The notes below the pieces were generated by a model. The model saw only the letters and a program-made list of their open reading frames with translations, ran no database searches and was not told where the DNA came from. Shown piece after piece: positions 31,638 through 45,400 of a stretch of DNA of 64,000 nucleotides. Position 1 is the stretch's first letter; each line of letters opens with the position of its first letter. The position numbers and the translations under genes were made by a program. Location: the NCBI RefSeq assembly GCF_000524195.1, contig NW_020170421.1, positions 258,500 to 322,499 on the forward strand. The letters run 5' to 3'. This stretch comes from Echinococcus granulosus. Its lineage: Eukaryota; Platyhelminthes; Cestoda; Cyclophyllidea; Taeniidae.

Positions 31638-32646
31638 GGACTTCTGGAGCCTTTGCTGTGGTTCATTGAGATGTGTGTCGACCCAGTGGCTTGGTTTTTT
31701 ATACAATAATACTCTCGGACAACACTAATGTGTAACAATTTTGTCTCTGTGGGGTACGAGTGGGTGAGGAACCGGCGTGGGTTACTCGCACATCTTTGTG
31801 ACTGGGGTGCCATCGTAGGCTTCAACGAGTCGAGAATCGTTTTTTTCCCAAAATTGAGTCAGAGGATTTTCACGGCCAAATGGGTGTATTTTTCTAGCGT
31901 GGCGTGGTTTTCTTTAGTGCAGGTGGGGGGTCGATGAATGGGTATCGTTTGTGACAATGTTGGTCAGTGGTGCCCATCGAAGCACTCGCAAAGCCTTGCA
32001 CATGAAATGTTAGTAATCTTAAGTATTTTTGGGAGCTAGTTCACTTATAGACTGAATTACGCCTAATAATAATTGGCGAGAGCTTAGTCATACGATTGCC
32101 CACTTTTTTAATAAAATCGATGGGGTCGGGCAAGGGTTTGACATTCCTTTTGCTTAGCCACGTGGAATGTTGAGCTATCGCGGGCCATGCTCCCTTTTGG
32201 AGGCAAGGAAGGAGGTTATTCCACTATGCTTCCAGCCTTCCTTGTAGGAGCACTAAGTCCATTATGCAGTCTGAGATAGTATCTTACAACTTCAAGGAAT
32301 ATAGGAATTTAGGTTATGTAGTTACGCATTTGGTGTGCTGTAATACTTTGTGTGTTCAACTACCGGTTTTGATAAGGTGCAACTTTGCGTTTTGACCATT
32401 GTGCTCTCACCTGGTGGGTCGGCTTTCGGGCCATTCCAGTGGTCCTAAACCCTACCGTGGGCTAAGCATATGTATATTTGCCCTAGTGTTTTCTTCTTTT
32501 GTCTTCAGTAAAGCCTCGGAGCTCTACAGTGCAGAGGCAATGGTGGGTTGACGAAATGCGGTTTCATTGACTTGCCTGTGTAAGACTGAGCAAACACAAT
32601 GAGCAAGTATGTTTGAACTGGCATAAAATAGGTAGTTCATTAGGAA
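31638..32646. other. MCM5-RBM34 intergenic region
   Basis: The region holds the MCM5 3' UTR, an AATAAA at about 32110-32115 that could serve MCM5, and a copy of the interspersed repeat at about 32330-32545. No coding potential was recognised; the short ORFs have no family resemblance. Confidence 0.5.
32330..32545 (+). repeat. Interspersed repeat family A, copy 4
   Basis: The only copy found outside an intron, in the MCM5-RBM34 gap. It has ctgtaatactttg upstream, then cggctttcgggccattcc and tgtcttcagtaaagcctcgg. Confidence 0.65.
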
Positions 32647-35169
32647 ATGTTTAACCAGAAAATGAAGTGGGCAGGAAGAACTGAGTGTTGTGGGTAATGT
32701 TAGCAATAAATAAGGATCCAAACTTTTTTTGGCACGAGGGAGTAGTAAAGCAGCTGAAAACAGTTAAATTTCTGCATGAACTAACCAATTGGATTGTTTT
32801 AACTAATAGGTTTATAATATAACTTTGCGAACTCACTTGGCGTGATATAGTTCGTGCTTCATGTTCAATATGTAGGCGTCCCGGCTGCCCCTTAACTACG
32901 CTTCCTAGGATAAAGAAAACAAAATTATCAAAGAAGAATAAGCATTTACAAGGGAGTTTCTCTGTGGACGTCAGGTTACCTGATGACTCGCCGACTGCTA
33001 TGGTGGAGAATTGGGAAGGCGCTGCTGATACAGACGAGACGTAAGGTTTTAGTTCGAATTTTTGGAACTGAGTTAAATATTTTTCCACGATTACCTTTGT
33101 TCTTGATGAGTGGGAGGTTGTCGTCATCAAACGTATTCAATTAGTGAATTTTTTAATAAGGCTGTACTACCACAAATTTGTTCTTATTTGCTAATGACTT
33201 TCTAATTTCCATTGTATCGGTAAAGTTTAAAAATCTACCGGTCTTTAATGGCCCTTCTTCTGGTATATTTTTGCTAAAACACAGAACACAGAGGCCCAGG
33301 TTATTAAAGAAGTCGGTGAGAAAATCAGAAGTAGAAGTACGTTCCCCCGTCTTGAGCACTGAAGAATATTCGAGTGATTCCGATGCTGATGAAGGTCTTG
33401 CCGTGAATTCACGCGCGTAGGTTTCAGTTTTGTAAATTTGAAAGGCTGATTTTGCATCAACCCAAATATATTACCTATTTTCTAATTTTGTACTTTTTGT
33501 AATTCCCATAGTAAACAGAGGGAGCGTCGAAAGGCGGAAAAGGATCGTCTGAGACGAACTGTTTTTGTTGGCAATTTGCCTGCCTGGATGACTAGAAGGG
33601 CTCTTCACAAACTCTTCAGCAGTGTCCTCAAGAAGTCCAAAATTGACACAGTGGACTGCACGATTGAGTCTGTTCGTCTTCGTGGGGCTGTGCCCATCAC
33701 TGGTGGCACTAGTAAACAGGCGAAAAAGCGATCTTCAATTCGGCACGAATTTGCCGGTGTGTCATTAAATTTCGTATTAACCACCATATTTGCCTGCAAT
33801 GCTTTAAGCTGATAAGTATTTTTTTACTAGGTTTTCGTCTTGTTATGCTTTAGTTGTATTGATTAAAATGTTCACCTAGTGGTTTATCGTTGTAACTTTG
33901 TGTGTGCTACGGTGGTATTCTTTTCAGTTTTAAAGTTACCAGCCACTTATTGATTGTTCATAGTCTGTATGTGATACTTAACCCAACCGGTGTTTTCGCA
34001 ATATTCAATCACTATTATCATCATTTGTCATCTCTCCTAGCTGTTTTTTGATCAAATTGCGAATGTCAACTAGACTTGTTAACTTGAGGTGGCTTTTTAA
34101 ATTGTAGCCTATTTTAAAACCGCTTATAAAAGTAAGATTGTAAACTTAGTCTCACATTCTCCTTTGCTACTATTCGCTTTTGGAAATTAAGCCTCGGTTG
34201 TTAATTTGCCCATGCATACCGAATTTTCATCTCACCATTTTGTAACTCTAGCTGGAGACAAGCACACACAAATTGGGTTTGTGGTTCTCACCTCCACTGT
34301 GGGAATTTCAACAGTTTTGAAGCTGAACGGCTATCTCCTCACGAAGGACGATGCCGACACAGGTCGTCATATTCGCGTTGATATCTGTAGTCGGCGCAAT
34401 CCCTCCTACAACACACACAAGAGCGTATTCATAGGCAATCTTCCTTTTTCAGCAAATGAAGAAGAGGTAGGATATTTAACTCTACTTCGGTTTTTGCTGT
34501 CGTCCAACGAATTTCTTAATTTGAGTGTTATTTGACCTTATCCTATGTCCTTTTTTTTGAGAAATATGAAACTTAACGCCAAGGTGCTAAATTAGGCGCA
34601 CCTAGAGCTGATTTTTGCTTGTATTACAAGATCCCGTCTGGTTTGTTTAGGTACGTCAAGTGTTCCAATCCTTTGGCAACATCACGAACGTCCGATTAGT
34701 TCGTGACTCGGCCACAGGTGCGGTGAAGGGCATCGGTTTCGTGGAGTTCGAGGATCCCAGCTCTGTCGCGCTTGTCATTCGACAGGCTGCATTGGGCCAC
34801 TCTGGCGGTGGCGGTGATTCAACTGAGTCACAGAGTCTCGTAGTCGGTGGACGTCAGTTGCGCGTTGAGGCCTGGAAGTCCATCAAAAAGTCGAAGAAGA
34901 CTAAGCAGCAACGACGCACAAAACTTGGGAGTCATCAGGAACAGAGATCTGTTGGTGCTGGCAGTGTCAACTTTAGAGTTCCAACTAATTTGCGGGGGGC
35001 TGCGGCACGGAAGGAGTTTGTGAAACGCACTTTGCAAAAGCGAAATAAACGAAAGCGGACCAATGCTACGGCTTCTACTGCTGCAGCTGGGAAGGCACCT
35101 AAAACAAGGAAATTTGGTTCTGTTGGTGGTCGAAACGCAAAGCGGAAAAAGTCATATTCAAGAAAATGA
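32647..35169 (+). CDS. RBM34: RNA-binding protein 34 (Nop12-like nucleolar protein)
   Basis: Nucleolar protein of the RBM34/Nop12 family, linked to large-subunit pre-rRNA processing (family knowledge). Exons: 32647-32693 (tentative), 32909-33040, 33285-33416, 33512-33756, 34252-34466, 34651-35169. Phases agree throughout, giving 429 aa, the size of human RBM34 (430). The N-terminal part is basic and then acidic, including EEYSSDSDADEG. RRM1 begins RTVFVGNLPAWM in exon 4. RRM2 begins KSVFIGNLPFSANEEE at the end of exon 5 and continues in exon 6 with VRQVFQSFGNITNVRLVRD and KGIGFVEFED. The tail is very Lys/Arg-rich and ends KRKKSYSRK, a likely nucleolar localisation signal. No ATG is in frame directly before exon 2, so the short first exon was chosen only because its phase fits; a different first exon is possible. 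Confidence 0.88.
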
Positions 35170-36419
35170 TTATGCCTGAAGGGGATTGCTTCTGTACATT
35201 GAAGTACTCTGTAAAATTACCTTTGCCCTGTATGTGATATGATGTAGCATCTGTGACTTCGTCGCTGGGGCGGATTGGTCTTTTGGTCTGCATTCTCCGT
35301 TTGTTGGGGTCAGTAGGCTGTGTTAATTACAGTTTTCATTTCGCGGCGTTAATTAGTTTTTACTGTTACTAATGCGCCTCTGAAGGTTTGTAGTCACACG
35401 AAGGCAGTCTCCGATGCTGATTGCTTGGTCACTTTCAATATGTGGTATGGTATGAGGCATGGCAGTTGTAACTTCGGCGGACTCCTTAGGAATGCTTCTT
35501 TCTTTTTGGGGATGGGGTGGGGGATTTTGCTTTTCCCATGAGTATTTTCCTCTCAAGATGATAGTGGTAGGTCATGCCGCATAGAAGCGAAACAGCATCT
35601 AGTAGGGGTCGGTAGATTTTATAATATGGTCCCCGGTATAGTGGGATCGGCCAATGAATAGTAAAATCTCCCTTTTCATAGATGCATGTCGAGTACTCAC
35701 TGATTAAGTAAGGGATAGGTTAGGTGGCATCACATCATGATCTACATATCCATTTTGTGTCCTTTATTCTTTTATGTTCTTCCTAGGTAGTCTGCGATTG
35801 TGCTGACGACCACAAAAACCAATTTTTTTCTCATCCACATTTGAAAACAGCTACGGCTCTAAATATGTAAAAGGCCGCATTGGCCAATATTGTGTGGATG
35901 AGTGCGATATGGATGCACCACTATTTCAATTGAAAATTAATGACTCCGTGAAGATCTTTTTTCTTTACATATTAGTCTTTAAACCAAAGTGCACTTATGC
36001 TGTACTGCCTTGCACATCGTTCACTTGTCAAAGCACAAATCATACTTAAACCTTGTCACAGAACGTACGCCGAAATCCAAGCTCCTGGTGAGTAAATTGA
36101 AATGAGTTGATCAAAATTGCGAGCACGACTTTTGTCAGGATGAAATGATGCTTGATGGGGCGAAAGCAACAAATTAAAGCTTATTCCCTGCACGATAAAC
36201 AAATCGCGCACAAATTTCTCAAATTGAAAATTCTTGTTTTTCGAAGTCACAAATATTAAGTGCTTGATTGGCCGCCCCTTTAAGATTGTAAACAACCCTC
36301 ACTCTGTTCGTAGTCACCACACTCGCGGCAAGTGATTGGCTTATGCTACATTCAAGAAACGCAGTGGTAACTTTATTGGCTCACTTTGCCGTTTGGAAAC
36401 TGGTCAGTTGCGGCCTGAA
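35170..36419. other. RBM34-CEP135 intergenic region
   Basis: Non-coding by inspection. It contains the RBM34 3' UTR and the CEP135 upstream region. No repeat copy, RNA gene or convincing ORF was found. Confidence 0.45.
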
Positions 36420-39400
36420 ATGGTCGTAGAATCTGAAGTTTTCCGTTCTGTCCGGAAGAAGCTTGATGTGTTGGGCTATAGGGAACCTTTGGGAGAAGAG
36501 AGCTTATCTCTTGTTGAGCGTCTACTAGACGACTTAATTCTTGCAACACATGGGTTACGAGAAAATAAACGTGAGTCTTCGTCCAAGCTTAAGTTGGAAT
36601 TGGAAGGACAATGCAGTACGCTAAAAGCAGAAAACTCGACTTTGAAGAACGAGTGTTCATCCCTTAACAGGGATATATCAGAAATTCACGAACGATACAA
36701 GGCTCAAATTCAAGGTTAACAATTGCCCTAAGTTACCTTTTTAGAGCTAAGTGAAAAATCGCGAAGTTTAGAGTCTGTCAACCATGATCTTCGGATCTTA
36801 AACTCCCATTGCATGAAGAGGCTTCGAACTCTCGAGCTTGAATCGAAGCAGTTAGTAAAACCTACTGATAAACCCCCACACGCTAATGCCCCGGGTTCGT
36901 TTATTTGTATCCATTTTCCGTTTAATAATATTTACTTGAAGCTGGCTTTTGGGTACTTCTACGTGCTTAACTTTGCAAATGATACATGCTAACAATATTT
37001 GCTCGTGAACATCTTCATCTGGTTTTTTAAGCTATGCTTTCCCATCTTAAGCGGCATTTTAATGCCTCTTAATAATGGTTTTTCGAAGATTTTTACTTTC
37101 ACTATGATAAATCCATATTTCTAAATCTAGATCACATATCTTTGCTCTATTAGTCATTGTTTGGTATCAGTGAAATTGCAGTGATTTAACTCATAGATTT
37201 GGAACTTGCATTAATAAAATAGCACAAATATTACTTGACATATCTTCATTGGCTGTGGATTAGAAGTTACTAAGCTAGATATGCGTCACTTGAAGTAATC
37301 CGTTTTCATGCACTATATTTTACTTCTGAATGCATTCAGTGAGATGGAGAAAATGTTGCCATGGCTTCGAACTCCCTTATTCTGATGAGTTAAGATACAC
37401 ACATCTTTCAGATACCGACGGTGCGGGACTCGATTCTCCTCGCAAAGATTCTGACCTTCATGATCTTGCCAATTCAAACCTTAATACTTCCGACCCTGCT
37501 CCAAGCTGTACTGAGGGTCGAGCGCAACCTTATGTCTGCAGCGGCGATAAATCTTTGAACGAACCTGTAACTGCAATTGATCTTGACACGTAGATTTTGT
37601 TTTAATCTCACAGCTTGTTAATGGGGCGTTTATAGATCTGAAAGATGTAGCCTCCAGTCTATCTTTAAATTCCGATTTTTATTAAATTATGCCTTGAATA
37701 ATTTGCTCTAAATACTAAAGTAACTTAATTCTGCCATGCATGTTCCTGATTTTAGTTTGTTTTTTTTTTTCTGATCAGGGCGTTAGGGATGTACTTCCCC
37801 TATTCGCACACTTTTTTCATACGCATTTCAAGACCTTTTGAACCTAATATGGGCGATGTCAAATAAGCTATCTTTGACCTGGAATTTCAGAACAACGATG
37901 CAGTGAAAATGCTGACAAAACGCTGCTCTGATCTCGAAGCAAGTATTCTACTACTGCAAAAGGAAAGGGAGCTTACTGAGAAGCGGACGGCAGCTTTAAA
38001 GAAACAGGTAAAGTATTGTGGCGTCTTATTCCTCTGCGGAGACCTTACAAGCCAATGTGTCTGGATAAAAACTCCGTAGTGGGTGAAGTCATGGAGACTT
38101 AAGAACTTTCGTAGTTATAGCATACCTCCTATGAACGATCTCTATAACGGCCTTTGGCCCTCACCGGTTTCAGATTGAGGTGCGGAACGAAGAGATTGAC
38201 CGTCTCCGTCGGGTCATTGAGGTGGAAAAGCCGCCTGAGAGGTTGGTGCTGGAGTCGCAAAAGGGTCACGCGGATCTGGTGATTGGGCAGTTGCAGTCCC
38301 AGGTAGACCTGTTGCAGAAGCGCAATGAGGAGTTGGAAAAACGGATGCTCCTACGTCTGGAAGCGATTAGTCAGTCCGCTTTTGCGGTATCATCAAGGCG
38401 AGAGCGAGCCTCGCAGTGCGACCTTCCTGAGCATCCCATGAATGGCAAGGTATTTCTTTCCTTGGATGCTTTTCAAATGTCGTTTATTTTTTGATTGTAT
38501 CCAGCATAATCTTTCTCTCCTGGTTGTGGCCTTTTGTACAATCCATTCCCCTTCGCTGCCCCTTCTTTGTGTGTTCATGGTTCTCAACGGTGTTTCTGCC
38601 CCTAGTTTTCAGTATTATCTACGCTTTGAGCTCATATTAGGGTGATTTGTGAAGTTCTTAAAACTGGGTGGATTTTAAGCATCGAACCACTTAAAAACTG
38701 GTTATTGTGGTTGATCTGCCACAATCCCTCCATTTCACCTTTCCAACGTGCTATTTTGGTCATTTTTGGTCCTCACAATTGGGTCACGATTAATGTTCGT
38801 AATTTCTCTTTTTATAGGAAAAGGTAGTCATGCATTCTTGATTGTTTCTTCTACCGGTTTATGAAATTGGATAATTGAAAGTAGTTCATCTATATTGTTG
38901 TACTTATTGTACCTTATCCCGCAGGTGGGTCGGTACGAGTTGGCTAAGTTGCTAGATAACTTTGAAAAGACTAACAGTCACTTTCTCAGTCGGACGGATG
39001 AATTGGTGAATTGTCGTAAGTTGCTCACTAGCTGTAGGGATACATTCAGTGGGATTGATCTAACCCCCTTTCCAATTAGAGAAGAAAATGGTGCTTGAGA
39101 TTGAGCGTCTGAAACGCCTCGTGCCACCGGCTAAAAAACAAACACAAGCTGTCAAACGGAATATGATGAGGTCTACAATCAAAAAGACTCCCTCTCTATT
39201 GCCTACTACCGCTGCTGGTACTAATGCCGTTGCTACCACAAAGCAGGTAACAGAAAATTATGAGCCTCCAATCAAGGAATACATAGAGGTATGTTTCCCT
39301 TTTCGTAGTGTGGCCAAGAGAACTAATTAGATCTGTTTCCATCTAAGTGACCATGCGTGCACATTTATTTATACTTATTTCACACATCGTGAAGTTTTCA

Positions 39401-42400
39401 GTCTTTTCATGAGAATAATCCTTGCAGTATAAGATAATGCTTACTGCTCCCTACTCTATTCAAATTAACGTAGTTATAGGCATAGCCTCACATACAGAAC
39501 GGAGATGGCGATATAACCTCGTATGCCCCACCCCTACCCTTTAACCATCTGCAGGGTTTGTTGGCGGATCGGGAGACACTGCGCGCGCAGGTGGACCACC
39601 TGAATCGCAGCCTGCGCCGGTGGTTTACAACGGGCGCTGCACTTGTCACCACCAGCGACGCTATGGGGGGTGACAACCAGAACGCTCACACGCAGTCTGC
39701 CCATCTTGAAGCCCCAAACGTAGCCCATGAAAGAGATGAAGCTTCCGTTGGACGTGAATTTACCTCGGAGGTGCGCTCTCTCTTTTCATGCCTTTAATAT
39801 TCCCGATTCTGGATACTTGTAGCGCTGAATTATCCATTAATCATGCAAATGATGCAACGGCTTGATATGCGCTAAGATATTGCTGAGGTAGTTGTAGTCG
39901 GACCTCACATTGTTGTCGCAGTTGATGGAATTTCATGATCCCATCTATGCGTTTGTGTTTCTTCTGCTCTCATCACTTTTTATGCTGCATTTTTCTAATT
40001 TATTCGTTGTGTCCTGCGGATGTTATTCCGAACGTGCAATAATTCCAACAATGGAGTTGTTTTAGCTTATATCAGTATAACAATTTCTTTATCTCTTATT
40101 TCCTCTAGTGAGATGACTCTAATCTCTGTTGACATCTTGTGTTACATGGTCTGTTATCGAAACAACCGAACTCTAAAAACATTTAGCTTCTCACTCGTCG
40201 GTTTGTCGTTATCTAGACTAGTGATTGCTGAGGTGGTCTTTTTCCTCCATTTTCATGCTAAACTGCTTAAAGGATTTGGATTGCTCCTTTGTTTTTAAGT
40301 TATCGTGTTCATCGCAGTTTGATGACTCAAGACACTGGCTGCTACTGATAGTAAATCAAGTGGTTTTCATGGTTGAAGTCGCCTTCTCATCCCGTTTCCT
40401 TTTCCATTATTCAGTGTCATCGTGTTAATTATCCTATATGCGGGGAAAAGAAGCTGATTCAACGCAAAAGGATCTTCTTAATCCGTTAGAAGTTTCTCTA
40501 CTATCTATACTGAGGAGAGTTAATCTGTCATTGTAAGAACTACTGCGACGTTGGGTTTTGGGAACGCTCTAATAAATGGAAATAATAACCTTCTAAGTTT
40601 ACCTGTTTTTGATCTAAAAGTCTTTCTTTGACTAATCAATGTTATCACTACTCATTGAATGCAAAAGCTGTTTGCCACAAAAATAAGCGACGCTTTTTGT
40701 GTTCCCAAAAAAAGTGTTCTACCTAGACCACGAAATTTCGGTAGACTTGCCATTTCATTAGCGTTAATTATTTTCATCCCATTCTCAGCTTAGCTGTTGT
40801 CCTCCTCTTTCGAGTCAAATCGCTGTCCCTTTGTCTTGTTTCCTGGTTGAGTCTGAATCTCTCATCCTCTCCACTGCATAAGCACTCAACATTTCTATAG
40901 ATGCTAAAGGCTCTGCTAAAGGCGACAGAGTCGGAGCGTGATTACTACATTCGGCGAACTGAGGAGCTTCAAGTTGAAATCTCTCGTCTCACTTGTATGT
41001 CTAGTCATCATCGTTACCACGGGCAGTCAGCAGCACTTGTAAGTGAGCTTTGGTTTCATTTGCCTCTCCTCCCTCTCCTTTGTATTTGTGTCGGCTCTGT
41101 GTTTTTCTTCTTATGTTCTGTTTTCGCCGACCGATGTTTCGCCAATGCATTGAGATTTTTCGAAGTGGGCTGGGAAATCTAAGCCATTGCCATGCAGACC
41201 TGAGGGTAGTTGCATTCATTTCATTTGCAGATGAGTCCAAAGAATGATTCAGAAATTGAAACCATAAAGCAAGAGCGCGATATGCTTCGGATGACGCTGG
41301 ATCAATTTGAACAGAATCTTCTTGGGGTAGGTTTTTTTTCTTCTTACCCTCCTTTTTCAAGCATCTAGGAATTTGCTCTCTGTGTGTTTTAGGTCCAAGC
41401 TGGAGTCCGATCTTTGCGATCTGAGAGGGATCAGCTTTTGTTGGAACTGGAAAAGGTAGAGTTTACTCACCATTTTAATGGGTGATTATTTATGACTTCA
41501 AATCACAAGTTGCTCTATGCTTAGGCACAAAAGTCGGAGGCTCCTTCAAAACATCCAACTTTCTCTTCTGGAGTTACTGCCTCAGAGTATGCCCAAGCCT
41601 TAAATCATCAGTCGACAAATAGCGCTGTTTCTAATCCCGATGAATCTCTACGTGTCAGAGCCTCGCCTGAAACGCGGAGACTCTCGGAGTACGATCATAG
41701 TGAGGAGCAGCAGTTAAGGGAAGAGATTTCTGCCCTCCAGACAGCTCTATCCAGCTCTCGTACGCAGCTAGAAGCCTCTCAAAGACGCACCGATGGACTT
41801 GAGCGGCAGGTGGAGGAGTTGAAATGCGAAGTAGAGCAGATGACTTCGAAAAAGGTGCGACACAACTTAATATAGCTTTGAAATCGTGTGTATTATTACT
41901 ATTAGTTATTTGTCATTTTCATTAATATTGCTAGTCACCCAAGCAACGGATTTTTATTTAGAAAATATTTAATTTAGGAGGCTTTTGGAATCAGCGATTC
42001 GCTCTTTAGCCTCGATTGTCATTTCCTACATATACTTCTTTCGGTAATTATCAAAAAGTTTGGTTAATTTTTTTCGTAGTCTTTTTTTGAAGGCGGCCAC
42101 TATGAGAGCATTGTGTCATGGTAACTAACTAGTGATTGTTCACATTTTGTTAACACTTGTGCATTTTGAAATATCGACGTGGTTAGTTTCTTGTTTCTAA
42201 AACGTCGCTTAGCATATTATCTCTGGTGCTCATTTTATCTCTGGCTAATTTGATGTTATCAAGTCACGTTTTGACACTATTCTTTTCCTATCGCTTGTAT
42301 AAGTGCTGCTAAACAAATGAAACTGGTACGCGTCTTTAGGTGTTCACCTATTTCAACCTCGATTGCCTCCTTCCCTCGCCATCAAGGTGGATGATGGCAA

Positions 42401-45400
42401 AACGTTTCAAGGCTTAGGAACACTATTAAAGTTCGACTAACGAGAACTCGTATCGACAGGAGATTGAAATTAATGCGTGTTACAGTTTTGAAATCTTATT
42501 TCCATGTATATAGCCTTCCAGGGCACTCGAGCACTAGTTCAGCTAATTAATCCCTAACGATTTGTACAGGTCCTTGCGGATCTCAGCTAGCTTTGCACAT
42601 TTAAAACAGTATAGTTGAAGTCGTTCAGCACGTCGTCATTTCTTGTTTCTCTCTTCCTCCCTCCCTCAACTAAGGAGGAGGCTGAAAAGTTGAAGGAGCA
42701 GCTTCAGACCGCATTGGTCCAGACAAGTGGTCGGAACTCCTCCCTGGCGAGTGAGTTGGCAATGCGAAAAGACATGTATAATGAGGCGGTGAGAGGAAAA
42801 CAGCTCTCCGACGCCATGGTGGCTGAGGCTCAGCGTGACCTTCAGTCCTTGAATGCTCGCATCGTAGAGTTCGATTCTGAAATTAGAGTGAGTCGGTTTC
42901 GGTTCCACTTTTCCCCCTATTCTCATATTTACATTAGTAGAATATTCCGCTTTGATTAGAAGGTACGGTATTCTCCCATGTTATTTGCAGCCACTTCTTA
43001 GTGACTTAACAGCTATCACTACATTACCGAGTCCTTCATGAACTTCCTTCTCATGCTGATGCATACCTTTAAGAACAGATATCCCTCTCTAGAGACCATT
43101 CCTGGGTCATTGTTGTTCTTACTAGTGGGCAGTGATGGATCCCCTTGTCTTTCTGCTCCTGACGATAGTATAAATGGCAATGATATTGTTTGATTTTTTG
43201 CCTTTCCTACCCCTTAGCGTAGCCACGACGAGGTGTCGCGTCTACGCAAGGTAGCATCCCAGCTGGATGCTGAAAAGGACGCCCTCCAGGCCAGTCTTGA
43301 CGACCGCACAGAGGATTTGGTCGCCTTGAAACGCGACCTCGATCAGCGAACTCACTTGTTTGAGGAGAATAAGGTGTCTTCCTTTGGTTTCTGCATCTGA
43401 TCCATTTGACATTATTGGTTGGCCTTTATTCACGCTCAGGTAAAGGGATTGAAGATTGATGTGTGTTGAACCCAGCCGTATGCTTTGAAATTGATACGTT
43501 ACATGCATTCTGAACACTACTTGACATTAAAATTCTTCTGATAAAGCCACTACTCTTCGGCCACCCGAAACTGTCGAAACTTCAGGGACACTTCTAAATT
43601 TCCGCTTGAGTTAGATATAGAAAAAACAAACTGACGTTTTTTGTTGCAGCAATACTTGAGCAGTGTTGAGTTGCGTCTCCGCCAAGTCACTGCCATGGCA
43701 GCCGAGCGGGATCGCGAAGTCCAAACACTGACTGAGCGTCTCCAGGAGGTGGAAACTTCCTCACAAGTTGTCAGCCGGAGCCGGGCCATATCAGAGGAGA
43801 AGTATGCCAAAGCCAAGGTACTTTCACTTTTACAGGCCGGCTTCCTCCAACATTTAGTTTCATTCCTTGCTTTTTTACTGGGACTTACTCGATTTGTCCA
43901 GGATGCTTGTGGGTGCACGTTCAAGATCGGCATTAATGGGAGATCTTTCTACTAGTTGGAAGTTCACCCTTAACTTTTCGACCCATTTGTTGCACCCTGG
44001 ACTTGGTTAGTTACTTGGTTACTTAGTTAGTTACTTGGTTAGCTACCCCTGACGGCACAGCTAGAGATATGGGCTAGAATTGGTTTCGTGCAGGCATACG
44101 TACGGATTGCAAATCTATTATTGGAGCTCTATGTCACCCTTGTGAAAGCCGAAATTAGTCGGCCTTATTTTGCGCATAATTTTATTTGTCATTTAGTGCA
44201 GCATTCTGTGAGAATGTTCTTTTCTTACCGTGTGTAATCAGTATGGCATCTCATCATACGTTATCATTTCTTACGTTTTCAGGACGACATTACGGTTCTC
44301 AGCAATGAAGTTGAAAGTCTTAAAAATCATTTACAGGCTGCCAGAAATGAGAACAATGATCTTCAGTGCCGTCTGGCCGAAGCTCTTCAAAATTTCTCCG
44401 CCTCCGATCAGGCGCTAGATGCCAAATTGAAGGAACACAATGACCTTTTGGCGCAATATGGGTAGGAATAGCGTTTTTAATTTGTCACGCTTTAGGGATC
44501 TTTTTGATTATGCTTTCATCTTTCTAGATATTACGCCATCTCTCTCGTTATATTATTAAATCAGAGTAAATAGCATGAGAGCTCTTCAATTTGGCAAGAT
44601 TTGATTAAATCATCAATGAAAATCCAACTAGGTCGAATGAGAGCTGAAATGGCGATTGAAGCGGAGATTGTTATAGCTTTTTATCTGTTAATTTCTATCT
44701 CTTTCCCTCAGCTCTCTGAGCAAAGAGTATGATGCGATGTCAAAGCGTAATGTGGAACTGGAGCGGACCCTGGCCGAGGTGGAGGAGACGCTGCAGGGCA
44801 AAGAGGCCGCTGTGAGAAGCCACATTGACCGCGCTCAAAAGGCCGAATTGGCGGCTCTGAACGCAAAGCGCGAGTGTGTTGTTGCGGAAGAAAAAGTACC
44901 TCCTCACTTTGTTTTAGCCCTTTTACCCAGTTTTTATTGAAAATTGCATCCGTTTTTTTGTGAATGGTGCGTTAATCACGTGGGCATGTGATTATAAGAT
45001 ATTACGTTGGGCTTTTTCACACTTAAAAGTCTCATTCTGCTGCGAATTTCTGCTCGTTTTCGATCACTTTCCCATTACTTTGACCATATTTACTGTATTC
45101 GTTCGCTACACTGCTTTCACGAAGTTAAAGCCAGGAATCATGGGACAGATCCACGTTAAACATCTACTAAGCATAAAAGGTTGATCGAGAACTTCTTAGC
45201 CGAGTTGTTTTGGTGGTATAGACACAATCAACTTCAATCTGGAGGCTCAATTCGTGGGCCGACGAACTGTTACCACCCTTCGTTCGTCCATTTCCCATAG
45301 TGCGCTCGTCTCAGCACCGCTGCAGAGAAAGCGGAGTCGCGGGCCCAAGAGTTGGGTGGAGAGGTGGAGGAGGTGCGACGCGACCTCGCGGCAACCCGTG